Below are positions 14,542-22,543 of a DNA stretch of 23,051 nucleotides, piece by piece (the stretch's first letter is position 1; each line of letters opens with the position of its first letter). Location of the stretch: the NCBI GenBank assembly GCA_946408865.1, contig CAMJTZ010000011.1:1-23051 (forward strand), in the 5' to 3' direction. Source of the stretch: an uncultured Clostridia bacterium (GTDB taxonomy: Bacteria > Bacillota_A > Clostridia > Christensenellales > Aristaeellaceae). Below the pieces are notes generated by a model that worked only from the letters and a program-made list of their open reading frames with translations, was not told the DNA's origin and did not search any database. Both the position numbers and the translations under genes were made by a program.

Positions 14542-15222
14542 ATGCGTGTTTTACTGGTGGAAGATGAAAAGAATCTCTCCGCAGCAGTCTGCAAACTGCT
14601 GGAAAAAGAAAGGATCACCGTGGACCCGGTATATACCGGAACCGACGGGCTGGACTGGGCGATGAGCACAGAGTATGATGCCATCATTCTCGATGTGATG
14701 CTTCCCGGAATGGACGGTTTTTCCGTTCTGCGTGCTCTCCGGAAGGAAAAGGTTTCCACCCCGGTCCTTATGCTGACTGCCCGCACCGCGCTGGAAGACC
14801 GCCTGACCGGCCTGGACAGCGGCGCGGATTATTACCTTCCCAAGCCTTTTGAGTCCGCGGAACTGATCAGTTGCCTGCACGCCATCACCCGCCGGGGAGA
14901 CCGGGCGCCGATGATGTCCCTGTCCTTCGGCGATATCACGCTGGATCAGAAGGACGGAAAACTGAAGAATACCAATAAAGGGCAGGAAGTCAAGCTTGGC
15001 GCCAAGGAATATCAGCTGATGGAAATCTTCCTGCGCAACCCGGCACAGATTCTGACAAAGGAAACCCTGCAGGACCGCGTCTGGGGGCTGGAAAGCGACG
15101 CGGAATACAACAACCTTGAAGTTTATGTCTCCTTCCTGCGGAAAAAAATGAGCTTCATCGGATCCCGCGTAAAAATCAAGGCAACCCGCGGCGTAGGTTA
15201 CTCACTGGAGGAAGAAACATGA
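14542..15222 (+). CDS. OmpR/PhoB family response regulator
   Basis: This 226-aa protein has a receiver domain (residues 1-115) with acidic pair E7-D8, phospho-acceptor D51 in ILDVMLPGMDG, T79 and K101 in YLPKPF, and a C-terminal winged-helix DNA-binding domain (about 130-222, with KEYQLMEIFLRNP and LEVYVSFLRKKM). All key residues are present. The start is the ATG at 14542 with GGAGG 9 nt upstream; 11 more codons upstream are open but have no ribosome site. The stop overlaps the kinase start (ATGA), so the two are translated together. Likely targets are its own region and the neighbouring secreted protein gene, inferred from the phased repeats at 13689-13713. Confidence 0.95.
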   Translation: MRVLLVEDEKNLSAAVCKLLEKERITVDPVYTGTDGLDWAMSTEYDAIILDVMLPGMDGFSVLRALRKEKVSTPVLMLTARTALEDRLTGLDSGADYYLPKPFESAELISCLHAITRRGDRAPMMSLSFGDITLDQKDGKLKNTNKGQEVKLGAKEYQLMEIFLRNPAQILTKETLQDRVWGLESDAEYNNLEVYVSFLRKKMSFIGSRVKIKATRGVGYSLEEET

Positions 15223-16517
15223 TCAGGCGTCTTCGCCGGCGCATGACAATTATGGTCATCGCCGTTCTGATTCTCGTGTCCGCCGGTATCGTACTGGCCA
15301 TTCACCTGTCCATCGAACGGAATATCACTTCTCAGGCGGAATCCTCTCTCGCTTTCATGGCCGGGCACGGGAAAATGAGTCTGTCTGACCCGGAAAGCCG
15401 GCCGCCGCGGCCGGATGACATGGAAGACACCCGCCCTGAGCATATAGGCAGAAACCAGCGCGGAGGCCGGGGAGAACCAATGGAAATCCGCAGCGGCAGA
15501 GATGCCGCTGCCGCCGGCCTCGGAAATTCCTATACCATTTTCCTGAATGAAGACAACTCCGTCGCTTCCTGGACCTCTGAGCGGACAGATCTCTATACTG
15601 ATGAACAGGTGCACATCCTTGCGGAGAGTATCCTGGCAGACGGCAAAGAAAACGGCCGGATCGGTACACAGTTTTACCTGAAAGACGAAGAAGAAAGCCA
15701 GACAGTCCTGCTGGTTCTGGATGCCCGGCTGGATTTCCTGTCCGCCTCGGAAACCCTGCGTTCCACCGTCATTGTTGCCGCTTCAGCGTGTCTCCTGCTC
15801 TCGCTGCTGGCCTGGCTTCTGATCCGCCGCATGATACAGCCTGTGGAGGACGCGTTCATGCGGCAGAAGCAGTTTGTATCCGATGCCAGCCATGAACTGA
15901 AAACGCCCCTTGCCGTCATATCCGCCAATGCCGAAGTGCTGGAGCAGGAAATCGGTTCCAATGAATACCTTGGATATATCCGCTCAGAGGTAAAACGTAC
16001 GGATTCTCTCGTAAAAAACCTGCTGACCCTTGCCCGGCTGGACCGCAGTGATGCCAGGGCTGAGATGAAACCGTTTGATCTGAGTCATGCGCTGCTGGAT
16101 GTGATTCTCCCCTTTGAGAGCACCGTCTATGAAGCCGGAAAAACGTTCGAAACAGACATTCCGGACGGGATTGGCTGTACCGGCAACGAGGAAATGATCA
16201 AACAGCTTACTGTCATCCTTCTTTCCAATGCGCTGAAGTATTCCGACGAAAAAGGACACATCCGCATTTCCCTCGCCGCCCGGGGCAAACAGCGGGAGAT
16301 CCGCGTTTTCAACACAGGAAAAGCGATCGCACCGGAGGATCAGGAACGGATTTTCGACCGTTTCTGGCGTGCGGACCCGGCGCACAGCCATGATACCGGC
16401 AGTCACGGTCTGGGACTGGCCATTGCGCGTTCCGTTGTGGAAGCGCATCACGGAAAGATATCCGTGGAGAGCCGTGAAGACGAGGGAACAACTTTTATCG
16501 TTCTTCTGAATTCCTGA
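15219..16517 (+). CDS. Two-component sensor histidine kinase
   Basis: This 432-aa membrane kinase phosphorylates the adjacent response regulator. It has TM1 (about residues 10-32), an extracytoplasmic region to about residue 180 with an Arg/Pro/Gly-rich low-complexity part, TM2 (about 181-203), then the dimerisation H-box SDASHELKTPL (H225), N-box LLSNALKYSDE (N337) and G2 box GSHGLGLAIA. The G1 box reads NTGKAI (365-370) instead of DxGxGI, a variant also seen in other active Firmicute kinases. No clear HAMP domain separates TM2 from the H-box. The ATG overlaps the regulator stop by 4 nt. The signal is unknown. Confidence 0.93.
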   Translation: MIRRLRRRMTIMVIAVLILVSAGIVLAIHLSIERNITSQAESSLAFMAGHGKMSLSDPESRPPRPDDMEDTRPEHIGRNQRGGRGEPMEIRSGRDAAAAGLGNSYTIFLNEDNSVASWTSERTDLYTDEQVHILAESILADGKENGRIGTQFYLKDEEESQTVLLVLDARLDFLSASETLRSTVIVAASACLLLSLLAWLLIRRMIQPVEDAFMRQKQFVSDASHELKTPLAVISANAEVLEQEIGSNEYLGYIRSEVKRTDSLVKNLLTLARLDRSDARAEMKPFDLSHALLDVILPFESTVYEAGKTFETDIPDGIGCTGNEEMIKQLTVILLSNALKYSDEKGHIRISLAARGKQREIRVFNTGKAIAPEDQERIFDRFWRADPAHSHDTGSHGLGLAIARSVVEAHHGKISVESREDEGTTFIVLLNS

Positions 16518-16546
16518 CCGCGAAAAAATTTCTTTTCGCAGTTCGC

Positions 16547-16575
16547 TTGACAGATACCCCACGGGGGTATACACT
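16547..16575 (+). promoter_or_regulatory. csoR-copA promoter
   Basis: A perfect TTGACA (16547-16552) and TACACT (16570-16575) are 17 bp apart. The first copper operator fills the spacer exactly, so bound CsoR would occlude RNA polymerase. Confidence 0.8.
16554..16570. promoter_or_regulatory. CsoR operator 1
   Basis: ATACCCC-ACG-GGGGTAT is a perfect 7-3-7 inverted repeat lying between the -35 and -10 boxes. The GC-rich core flanked by AT is the classic CsoR site seen in Bacillota copZA promoters. Confidence 0.85.
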
Positions 16576-16588
16576 GTATTCCGCAGTG

Positions 16589-16605
16589 ATACCCCCATGG
16601 GGTAT
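16589..16605. promoter_or_regulatory. CsoR operator 2
   Basis: ATACCCC-CAT-GGGGTAT has the same 7-3-7 architecture as operator 1 and lies 35 bp further on, centre to centre, in the leader about 27 nt before the csoR start codon. Confidence 0.75.
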
Positions 16606-16631
16606 TTTACGATCAGACGGAGGGAAAACCG

Positions 16632-16943
16632 ATGAGTGAAAAAAGCACCTGCCCACATTGCGGGGACAGAAAAAAGAAGCGGACGCCGGAGGAACAGAAA
16701 GACCTGCTGAAGCGCCTGAAACTGGCGGAAGGGCAGATTCGCGGCATTCAGAACATGGTGGAGAATGACGCGTACTGTCCGGATATCCTGATTCAGGTTT
16801 CAGCGGTAACTGCAGCGCTGAACAGTTTCAGCAAAAAACTGCTGGCCTGCCACATCCGGAGCTGTGTTGCGGAGGATGTCCGTTCCGGCGATGAATCGGC
16901 CATCGATGAATTTGTCACCATGCTGCAGAAGCTGATGAAGTAA
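16632..16943 (+). CDS. csoR: Copper-sensing repressor CsoR
   Basis: This 103-aa all-helical DUF156 (CsoR/RcnR) repressor releases DNA when it binds Cu(I). The Cu(I) ligands C49, H74 and C78 have the canonical 25- and 4-residue spacing of CsoR. The motif LKLAEGQIRGIQNMVE (30-44) is the family signature. An N-terminal C7-P-H-C10 motif is an addition not required for copper sensing. GGAGG lies 8 nt before the ATG. It is co-transcribed with copA (13-nt gap) behind two matching operators, giving autoregulated, copper-induced expression of the exporter. Confidence 0.95.
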   Translation: MSEKSTCPHCGDRKKKRTPEEQKDLLKRLKLAEGQIRGIQNMVENDAYCPDILIQVSAVTAALNSFSKKLLACHIRSCVAEDVRSGDESAIDEFVTMLQKLMK

Positions 16944-16956
16944 GCGGGGTTATATC

Positions 16957-19533
16957 ATGAAACAGTATATTGTCACAGGAATGAGCTGCGCAGCCTGCCA
17001 GGCGCGGGTGGAAAAAGCGGTTTCCGGCGTTCCCGGCGTAACCGCTGTATCCGTCAGCCTCCTGACCAATTCCATGGGCGTGGAAGGAACCGCTGCGCCG
17101 GAAGAGATTATCCGTGCCGTGGAAAAGTCCGGCTACGGCGCCGCTGTCAAAAACGGTGACCGCAGGAATACGGCGGCGGACAGCCCCTTTGCTGCGGAAG
17201 AGGACGCGCTGAGGGACCGGGAAACACCGAAGCTCAGGAAGCGCCTGATCCTGTCTGCGGCTTTCCTGCTTGCCCTCATGTATATCACCATGGGATTCAA
17301 TATGTGGGGATGGCCGCTCCCCGCTTACTTTACCCACAACCACCTGGCCCTGGCACTGACCCAGATGATTCTTGCGGCCGCTGTCATGATCGTCAACCGG
17401 AAATTCTTTACCAGCGGGTTCAGCGCGCTGGTCCACCGTGCGCCGAACATGGATACGCTGGTATCGCTGGGCTCTTCCGTTTCCTTCGGCTGGAGCCTGT
17501 ATGTCTTCTATAAGATGTGCGGAATGATTACCGCCGGCGCTTCCAATATGGAGCTGATGGACCTGTATCACAACCAGCTGTACTTTGAGTCCGCCGCTAT
17601 GATTCCCGCGCTGATCACCGTCGGCAAGATGCTGGAGGCAAGGTCCAAAGGCCGGACCACAGACGCGCTGAAAAGCCTGATGCGCCTGGCGCCGAAAACT
17701 GCCGTATTGCTGCGGGACGGAGCCGAAGCAGAAGTTCCTGTAGAGGAAGTACAGGCCGGCGACCTGTTTGTGGTACGTCCCGGCGCGAACATCCCGGTGG
17801 ACGGGATCGTGCTGGAAGGTTCCAGCGCGGTAAACGAATCCGCCCTCACTGGAGAATCCATCCCCGTGGACAAGGCGGAAGGCGATACGGTCAGCGCGGC
17901 AACAATCAATACTTCCGGGTATCTGAAATGCCGGGCAACCCGTGTCGGTAAGGATACGACCCTGGCGCAGATCATCCATATGGTGTCCGACGCCGCGGCC
18001 ACCAAAGCGCCGATCGCCCGGATTGCCGACAAGGTGTCCCGGGTCTTTGTTCCCGCGGTAATCGCCATTTCCCTCGCGGTTGTGGCTGGATGGCTGATCG
18101 CGGGAGAATCCGTCAGTTTTGCCCTGGCCAGGGGAATCTCCGTCCTCGTCATCTCATGCCCCTGCGCCCTGGGGCTTGCAACGCCCGTAGCGATCATGGT
18201 CGGTAACGGCATGGGCGCGAAGAACGGGATCCTGTTCAAGACCAGTGAAGCGCTGGAAAACGCCGGCCGGGTACAGATCATTGCGCTGGACAAAACCGGA
18301 ACCATCACCACCGGCGAACCGCAGGTGACAGACATCTGCCCCGCGGACGGATATACGGAAGAGGAGCTGGTCCGGAAAGCCTGCGCGCTGGAGCAGAAGA
18401 GTGAACATCCGCTGGCCGGGGCCATCGTAGCCGAAGGGAAAGTCCGCGGAATGGAAGTATCGGAGGTATCGGACTTTACGGCCCTCCCCGGAAACGGACT
18501 GACCGCAAAGATGGACGGTCATGACCTCCGCGGAGGAAACAGGACCTACATCGGCGGGCTGGCCGGGATCCCCGAAGCGCTGGACAGGAAAGCCCTGAGC
18601 CTTGCGGAGCAGGGAAAGACTCCCCTGTTCTTCGCGGAAGACGGGAATCTGATCGGCGTCATCGCCGTGGCGGACCGAATCAAGCCGGACTCTGCGGAGG
18701 CAATCCGCCAGCTGAAACGGCAGGGACTCCATGTAGTCATGCTGACCGGCGACAATGAACGTACCGCCCGGGCCATCGGAACAGCCGCCGGCGTGGATGA
18801 CGTCATTGCCGGCGTACTGCCCGACGGGAAGGAAGCCGTGATCCGGCAGCTCCGGGAAAGCGGCCGGACAGCGATGGTCGGCGACGGAATCAACGACGCG
18901 CCGGCTCTGATGCGGGCCGACACCGGCATTGCCATCGGAGCCGGAACAGACGTCGCAATGGATTCCGCGGATATTGTCCTGATGAACAGTTCCCTGATGG
19001 ATGTGGCAACAGCGATCCGGCTTTCCCGCGCCACGCTGCGAAATATCCATGAGAACCTGTTCTGGGCCTTCTTCTATAACCTAATCTGCATCCCGGTGGC
19101 GGCAGGGCTTTTTGCCTGGAAGATGAATCCAATGATCGGCGCGGCGGCCATGAGCCTCTCCAGTTTCACGGTGTGCATGAACGCGCTGCGGCTGAACCTG
19201 TTCAGGATCCGGGATACCTCCCATGACAGGCCGCTGCGCGGAAACAACGGGAAGCCCGTATCCATCGGAGCAATCAAAGCATCCGAAGAAAAACAGCATG
19301 AAGCAGCACGGGCCACGGTAAGGATTGAAGGCATGATGTGCGAACACTGCGAAGCCACGGTAAAGAAGGCGCTTGAAGCCCTGCCCTTCGTGGCCAGCGC
19401 CGAAGTCAGCCATGAAGCCGGAACTGCTGTGCTGCTTCTCTCCGGGGAAACGGACGAACAGGCGGTAAAAGCCGCCGTCGAAGCGGAGGACTATACTTTC
19501 CTGGGATTTGAGAATCAACCGCCGGAAACGTAA
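16957..19533 (+). CDS. copA: Copper-exporting P1B-type ATPase with HMA domains at both ends
   Basis: This 858-aa ATPase pumps Cu(I) out of the cell. In order: N-terminal heavy-metal domain with GMSCAAC (C11, C14); membrane helices; actuator TGES; CPC metal site (C401-P-C403, in a SCPCALGLATP helix); phosphorylation motif DKTGT (D445); SEHPLAG (H484-P485); TGDN; and GDGINDAP (D643). A second heavy-metal domain sits after the last helices with GMMCEHC (C795, C798). The second domain resembles a CopZ chaperone joined to the pump, and no separate copZ gene follows. Only a weak ribosome site (GGGG) precedes the ATG, in keeping with coupling to csoR. Confidence 0.96.
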   Translation: MKQYIVTGMSCAACQARVEKAVSGVPGVTAVSVSLLTNSMGVEGTAAPEEIIRAVEKSGYGAAVKNGDRRNTAADSPFAAEEDALRDRETPKLRKRLILSAAFLLALMYITMGFNMWGWPLPAYFTHNHLALALTQMILAAAVMIVNRKFFTSGFSALVHRAPNMDTLVSLGSSVSFGWSLYVFYKMCGMITAGASNMELMDLYHNQLYFESAAMIPALITVGKMLEARSKGRTTDALKSLMRLAPKTAVLLRDGAEAEVPVEEVQAGDLFVVRPGANIPVDGIVLEGSSAVNESALTGESIPVDKAEGDTVSAATINTSGYLKCRATRVGKDTTLAQIIHMVSDAAATKAPIARIADKVSRVFVPAVIAISLAVVAGWLIAGESVSFALARGISVLVISCPCALGLATPVAIMVGNGMGAKNGILFKTSEALENAGRVQIIALDKTGTITTGEPQVTDICPADGYTEEELVRKACALEQKSEHPLAGAIVAEGKVRGMEVSEVSDFTALPGNGLTAKMDGHDLRGGNRTYIGGLAGIPEALDRKALSLAEQGKTPLFFAEDGNLIGVIAVADRIKPDSAEAIRQLKRQGLHVVMLTGDNERTARAIGTAAGVDDVIAGVLPDGKEAVIRQLRESGRTAMVGDGINDAPALMRADTGIAIGAGTDVAMDSADIVLMNSSLMDVATAIRLSRATLRNIHENLFWAFFYNLICIPVAAGLFAWKMNPMIGAAAMSLSSFTVCMNALRLNLFRIRDTSHDRPLRGNNGKPVSIGAIKASEEKQHEAARATVRIEGMMCEHCEATVKKALEALPFVASAEVSHEAGTAVLLLSGETDEQAVKAAVEAEDYTFLGFENQPPET

Positions 19534-19544
19534 GAGAAGCTGAC

Positions 19545-19586
19545 AAGAGCCTATTCACATTTCAGAAGAGCCTATTCACATTTCAG
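19545..19586 (+). repeat. Perfect tandem duplication of a 21-bp unit
   Basis: Positions 19545-19565 and 19566-19586 are identical copies starting AAGAGCCTATTCAC and ending TTTCAG. They lie just after copA, in a 172-bp convergent gap. The next sequence departs at once, so it is an isolated two-copy repeat. Confidence 0.9.
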
Positions 19587-19652
19587 AATACTTTGCAAAG
19601 CAACAGTTTTGGGAACAGGGATGTCCGCTTTTGTTCCCCCGGAAGCGAAATC

Positions 19653-19688
19653 AAAAAAAGAGGAGATCCCGTGATTTCCGGGATCCCC
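19653..19688 (-). terminator. Terminator of the sigma/anti-sigma operon
   Basis: On the minus strand GGGGATCCCG pairs with CGGGATCTCC (one G-T pair), with a GAAATCA loop, followed by TCTTTTTTT. It starts 18 nt after the anti-sigma stop codon. No equally good terminator for copA was found in the same gap. Confidence 0.85.
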
Positions 19689-19705
19689 GCGTGGTTTAAC
19701 AGAAA

Positions 19706-21886
19706 TTATCCGTTTGAATTATCCCCTGGTTCATTTACAATAACGCTGTATTCATGATCCGGATTACTGGCATCCAGGAAGGTAACACGCCATCCATCCC
19801 TAACAGCAGGATCTGCCATGAAAGTAATCATCCAGCGGACTTTTTCTTCGGGCAGTCCTTCATCCAAACGCTGGCAGAGCACACCAACAGTACTGTCAGC
19901 TGCGTATTCTGCAGCTTCCGGCGGCAGCTGTTCCCTGGCAAAGGCAACCGCTTCGTCCAGCGTCATTTCCCCTTCCCTGGGAACGGTTCGCCATTCAGCG
20001 TCAAAGACTGCTGATTGCACATTCAGCGGCCAGGTGTAGTCGTTCAGGCCGTATGCCTGCTGGGCATCAGCCATAGCCTGGCTATCTATTTCATATAAGG
20101 ACTCATCGATGCTTTCACGGTTCAGCTCTTCCGGCAACAGCCCCGTTCCGCTGGATTCTTTCTCTTCGGTTCGAATGACCATACCGTTCCCATCCACTTC
20201 AACCTCATAATCCGGCAGATCGCTCCATTGACTGCGGAACCGGACGACCCGGTCCTGGATCTCCGGCTGCCAGTATCGCAGGTCAAAAATCGGCAGGTCA
20301 TCCACTTCCGGCATATCAAGAGTCATATCTGAAAAACGATGCAGCACAGCGAGCCTGGCAACAGGAAGGATACCATTTTTCTCTACCTCCAGGGAAGACC
20401 AGATCCTGCGCAGGGTAATCATGTGATACGAAGGTTCCAGATCGGAATGATCGCTCTTATACATATCCAGGTCTGTCATTTCGCCCGTCACTGCGTCAAT
20501 TTCCACCACCACAGAATCCTGGTAGCTATCATCCCAGGGAAGGAGACGGAATTTCCAGATGGGATGAGGATCCGCGTCTATGATACAGGCACAGTTCACA
20601 TCTCCCATTTTGATCCCGGTCTGCCGGAAGGCTTTTTCCTCCGCTTCATCCCGGGTCAGCAAGCCTTCCCGCCAGTCGATCCAGGGGGTAGCTTTTACGA
20701 CACGTCCTTCTGCTGTTTCCGCTTTGAGGTCTGAGGCACGGCCGGCGATTTCTGCCCAGACAGCAGGATCCCATTCAGAGTACCAGCCATATTGATTGCG
20801 ATACCGGGCCAGGATATTGTCGGCCGTGATTTCGTCCACATCAATGCTGTTCACCGTCACCTCACGCGTGGCGTCATTTACAAAAACAGAGCATCTGCCC
20901 CAGTCGCTGGTATGACTGACAAAACTCACGTTCCAGCCTACAGGCGATATTTCACGATAAACAAAGGAATGATATTTTTCAGGATCTTCCAGAGGTATAT
21001 CCTTTCCCGTCTGGGTGCGAAGGTCTTCAGCAGCCAGGTGTACGGCTTCCTCTTCCGTCAGGGTGAAATTATAACCGCGGTCTTCCAGCGTCTGCGGACG
21101 GCCATAGTCTGTTGAGATCACATTAATGACGTTGCCGTCCTTGTCAAGAGACGCAGTATAGAAAACTTCAGCCCTCTCTGTCCGGGGATGGCAGATTAAA
21201 GTCCAGACTTCAACCAGTTCGGTTTCATTGGAATAGCTCAGGCTGGTTTCATACTGCGTTTTATCCTCCAGCGGAAGATCTGCTCCGAACTTTTCACGAA
21301 TGGCAGCAATCAGCCGTGCCCTGGCTTCTTCCTCGGTCAAGTCGTCCGGCCCGGGAAGGGCCACATAATTTTGTTCAGCCCAGCCGATAGCCACCATTAC
21401 ATCCTGGAACCAGTGCTGTTCCGCAATGGTCCATTCTCCGTAGGTACCGCCGAAAGCAGTACGACAGACAGCCATAATTGCTTCCTGCTCGTTATAACCC
21501 TGCCCGTTCCGGAAGGCTTTCATGATTGCATCGTTTTCATCCAGGTCAATGCCGTTTTCGTTGCACTCCCGGATGAAGGCAGCCAGTTCATCCGGCGTGA
21601 AATCTGTTTCCACACGCCAGTCCCGGTCATTTTTCTGCGCCATGGGTACAGCCACCTGTTCCACCACTTCTTTCGGGGATAACAGGGCGACAGCCAGCGC
21701 TGTTACCGCAATCAGCAAAATCACAATTGCCAGGATCAATCCGGCAGACAGTTTTTTCTTCACTTTAATTTCTCCTTCCGCAACACGGGCGGAGACACGC
21801 TGAAACAGCCAGGGATCACCGTTCAGTCCGGACAGCGTTGAATCAATTGCTTTATGCATTTTTGCTCTACTCAGATCCTCACGCAT
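19706..21886 (-). CDS. Membrane anti-sigma candidate with PepSY-like repeats
   Basis: This 726-aa protein has a short cytoplasmic N-terminus (residues 1-46, DSTLSGLNGDPWLFQRV), one membrane helix (47-69) and a very large extracytoplasmic part. The latter starts with a helical segment (EWTIAEQHWFQDVMVAIGWAEQ), then several units with the PepSY-like pattern of an acidic T-x-E-E-A helix followed by beta strands (LTEEEARARL, LTEEEAVHLA, LTRDEAEEKA, MTLDEAVAFA). No zinc anti-sigma H-x3-C-x2-C motif is present. The ATG at 21884-21886 has GGAGG 8 nt before it and overlaps the sigma gene stop by 8 nt, so coupling and an anti-sigma or sensor role are inferred from position. Its C-terminus resembles the partial protein at 22544-23051. 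Confidence 0.8.
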   Translation of the reverse strand: MREDLSRAKMHKAIDSTLSGLNGDPWLFQRVSARVAEGEIKVKKKLSAGLILAIVILLIAVTALAVALLSPKEVVEQVAVPMAQKNDRDWRVETDFTPDELAAFIRECNENGIDLDENDAIMKAFRNGQGYNEQEAIMAVCRTAFGGTYGEWTIAEQHWFQDVMVAIGWAEQNYVALPGPDDLTEEEARARLIAAIREKFGADLPLEDKTQYETSLSYSNETELVEVWTLICHPRTERAEVFYTASLDKDGNVINVISTDYGRPQTLEDRGYNFTLTEEEAVHLAAEDLRTQTGKDIPLEDPEKYHSFVYREISPVGWNVSFVSHTSDWGRCSVFVNDATREVTVNSIDVDEITADNILARYRNQYGWYSEWDPAVWAEIAGRASDLKAETAEGRVVKATPWIDWREGLLTRDEAEEKAFRQTGIKMGDVNCACIIDADPHPIWKFRLLPWDDSYQDSVVVEIDAVTGEMTDLDMYKSDHSDLEPSYHMITLRRIWSSLEVEKNGILPVARLAVLHRFSDMTLDMPEVDDLPIFDLRYWQPEIQDRVVRFRSQWSDLPDYEVEVDGNGMVIRTEEKESSGTGLLPEELNRESIDESLYEIDSQAMADAQQAYGLNDYTWPLNVQSAVFDAEWRTVPREGEMTLDEAVAFAREQLPPEAAEYAADSTVGVLCQRLDEGLPEEKVRWMITFMADPAVRDGWRVTFLDASNPDHEYSVIVNEPGDNSNG

Positions 21887-22397
21887 TCTGATCCCTCCCT
21901 TCCAGCATTTTTCGAAGCTTTTCCCGGCCTCGTCGCAATCGGTTGGATACTGATGACTGGGCAATACCCAGTGTTTCAGCAATCTCCTCCGTGCTCATGT
22001 CCTGATAGTAATAAAGAATGATCGCTTCCCGGATCTTCCGGGGAAGTTCCATTACAGCCAGCGACAAATCCAGATCCTCGTCATCCGGCTGTACTGTTCC
22101 GACAGGAAGCATATCCGGTGTAATTCTCCGGTCTGTGTGCCTGAACCAGCCGCCGCGCTGAAAATCCCGGCAGGTATTGATCGCAATGCGCGTCAGCCAG
22201 GTTTTTTCGCTGCAGTTTCCCCGGAACTGTGCATATCCCCTGTAAGCCTTCAGGAATGTTTCCTGTACGGCGTCTTCTGCCAGCGTCCGATCCTGCAGCT
22301 GGATATAACACAGGCGCAGCAGCGGTGTCTGGTATTGTAAAATCAGTTTCTCAATGGTTTGATCCCGCAGGCTGTCCGGATCCTTGACAGCTTCCAT
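21879..22397 (-). CDS. ECF-type RNA polymerase sigma factor
   Basis: This 172-aa protein has sigma region 2 (about residues 17-85, ILQYQTPLLRLCYIQLQD, AEDAVQETFLKAY, TWLTRIAINTCRDF) and region 4 (about 110-165, LPRKIREAIILYYYQDMSTEEIAETLG then SSVSNRLRRGREKL), with no region 1 or 3, as expected for ECF sigma factors. It would direct RNA polymerase to a small stress or envelope regulon. The start is the ATG at 22395-22397 with GGAGG 8 nt before it; a GTG 9 nt upstream is less well placed. It is followed at once by the membrane anti-sigma candidate. No clear ECF-type promoter was found in front of it. Confidence 0.93.
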   Translation of the reverse strand: MEAVKDPDSLRDQTIEKLILQYQTPLLRLCYIQLQDRTLAEDAVQETFLKAYRGYAQFRGNCSEKTWLTRIAINTCRDFQRGGWFRHTDRRITPDMLPVGTVQPDDEDLDLSLAVMELPRKIREAIILYYYQDMSTEEIAETLGIAQSSVSNRLRRGREKLRKMLEGRDQNA

Positions 22398-22456
22398 GGG
22401 TCGCACCTCCTCTCAAAGGGTCTTCGCATATATAGACGTTCCCTGACAGGAAAATA

Positions 22457-22504
22457 TCGAATATCAGATTATTAATTTTGCACATTTTCGAATATTATGC
22501 AAAA
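22457..22504. promoter_or_regulatory. Repeat-bearing AT-rich region upstream of the sigma gene
   Basis: TCGAATAT is repeated directly at 22457-22464 and 22488-22495, 31 bp apart (three helical turns), and TTTTGCA / TGCAAAA form an inverted repeat at 22476-22482 and 22498-22504. This 146-bp gap holds the promoter of the sigma operon; the repeats may be regulator sites. Confidence 0.35.
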
Positions 22505-22505
22505 A

Positions 22506-22541
22506 TGCCCGGCCTTGCAGTCGAGCATTCTGCTTGCGGGA
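22506..22541 (-). terminator. Weak terminator candidate after the partial PepSY-like gene
   Basis: On the minus strand CCCG / CGGG and GCAG / CTGC stems separated by an internal loop are followed by CATTTTTG. The structure is imperfect, so read-through into the sigma gene is possible. Confidence 0.35.
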
Positions 22542-22543
22542 TA

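Noticed and set aside
19611..19638. Hairpin GGGAACA/TGTTCCC as copA terminator
   Set aside because: The loop is long (14 nt) and no T-run follows on the plus strand.
22407..22445. ECF-type autoregulatory promoter (CGTC near 22436) for the sigma gene
   Set aside because: A CGTC followed by AT-rich sequence is present on the minus strand, but no AAC-type -35 lies 16-17 bp upstream.
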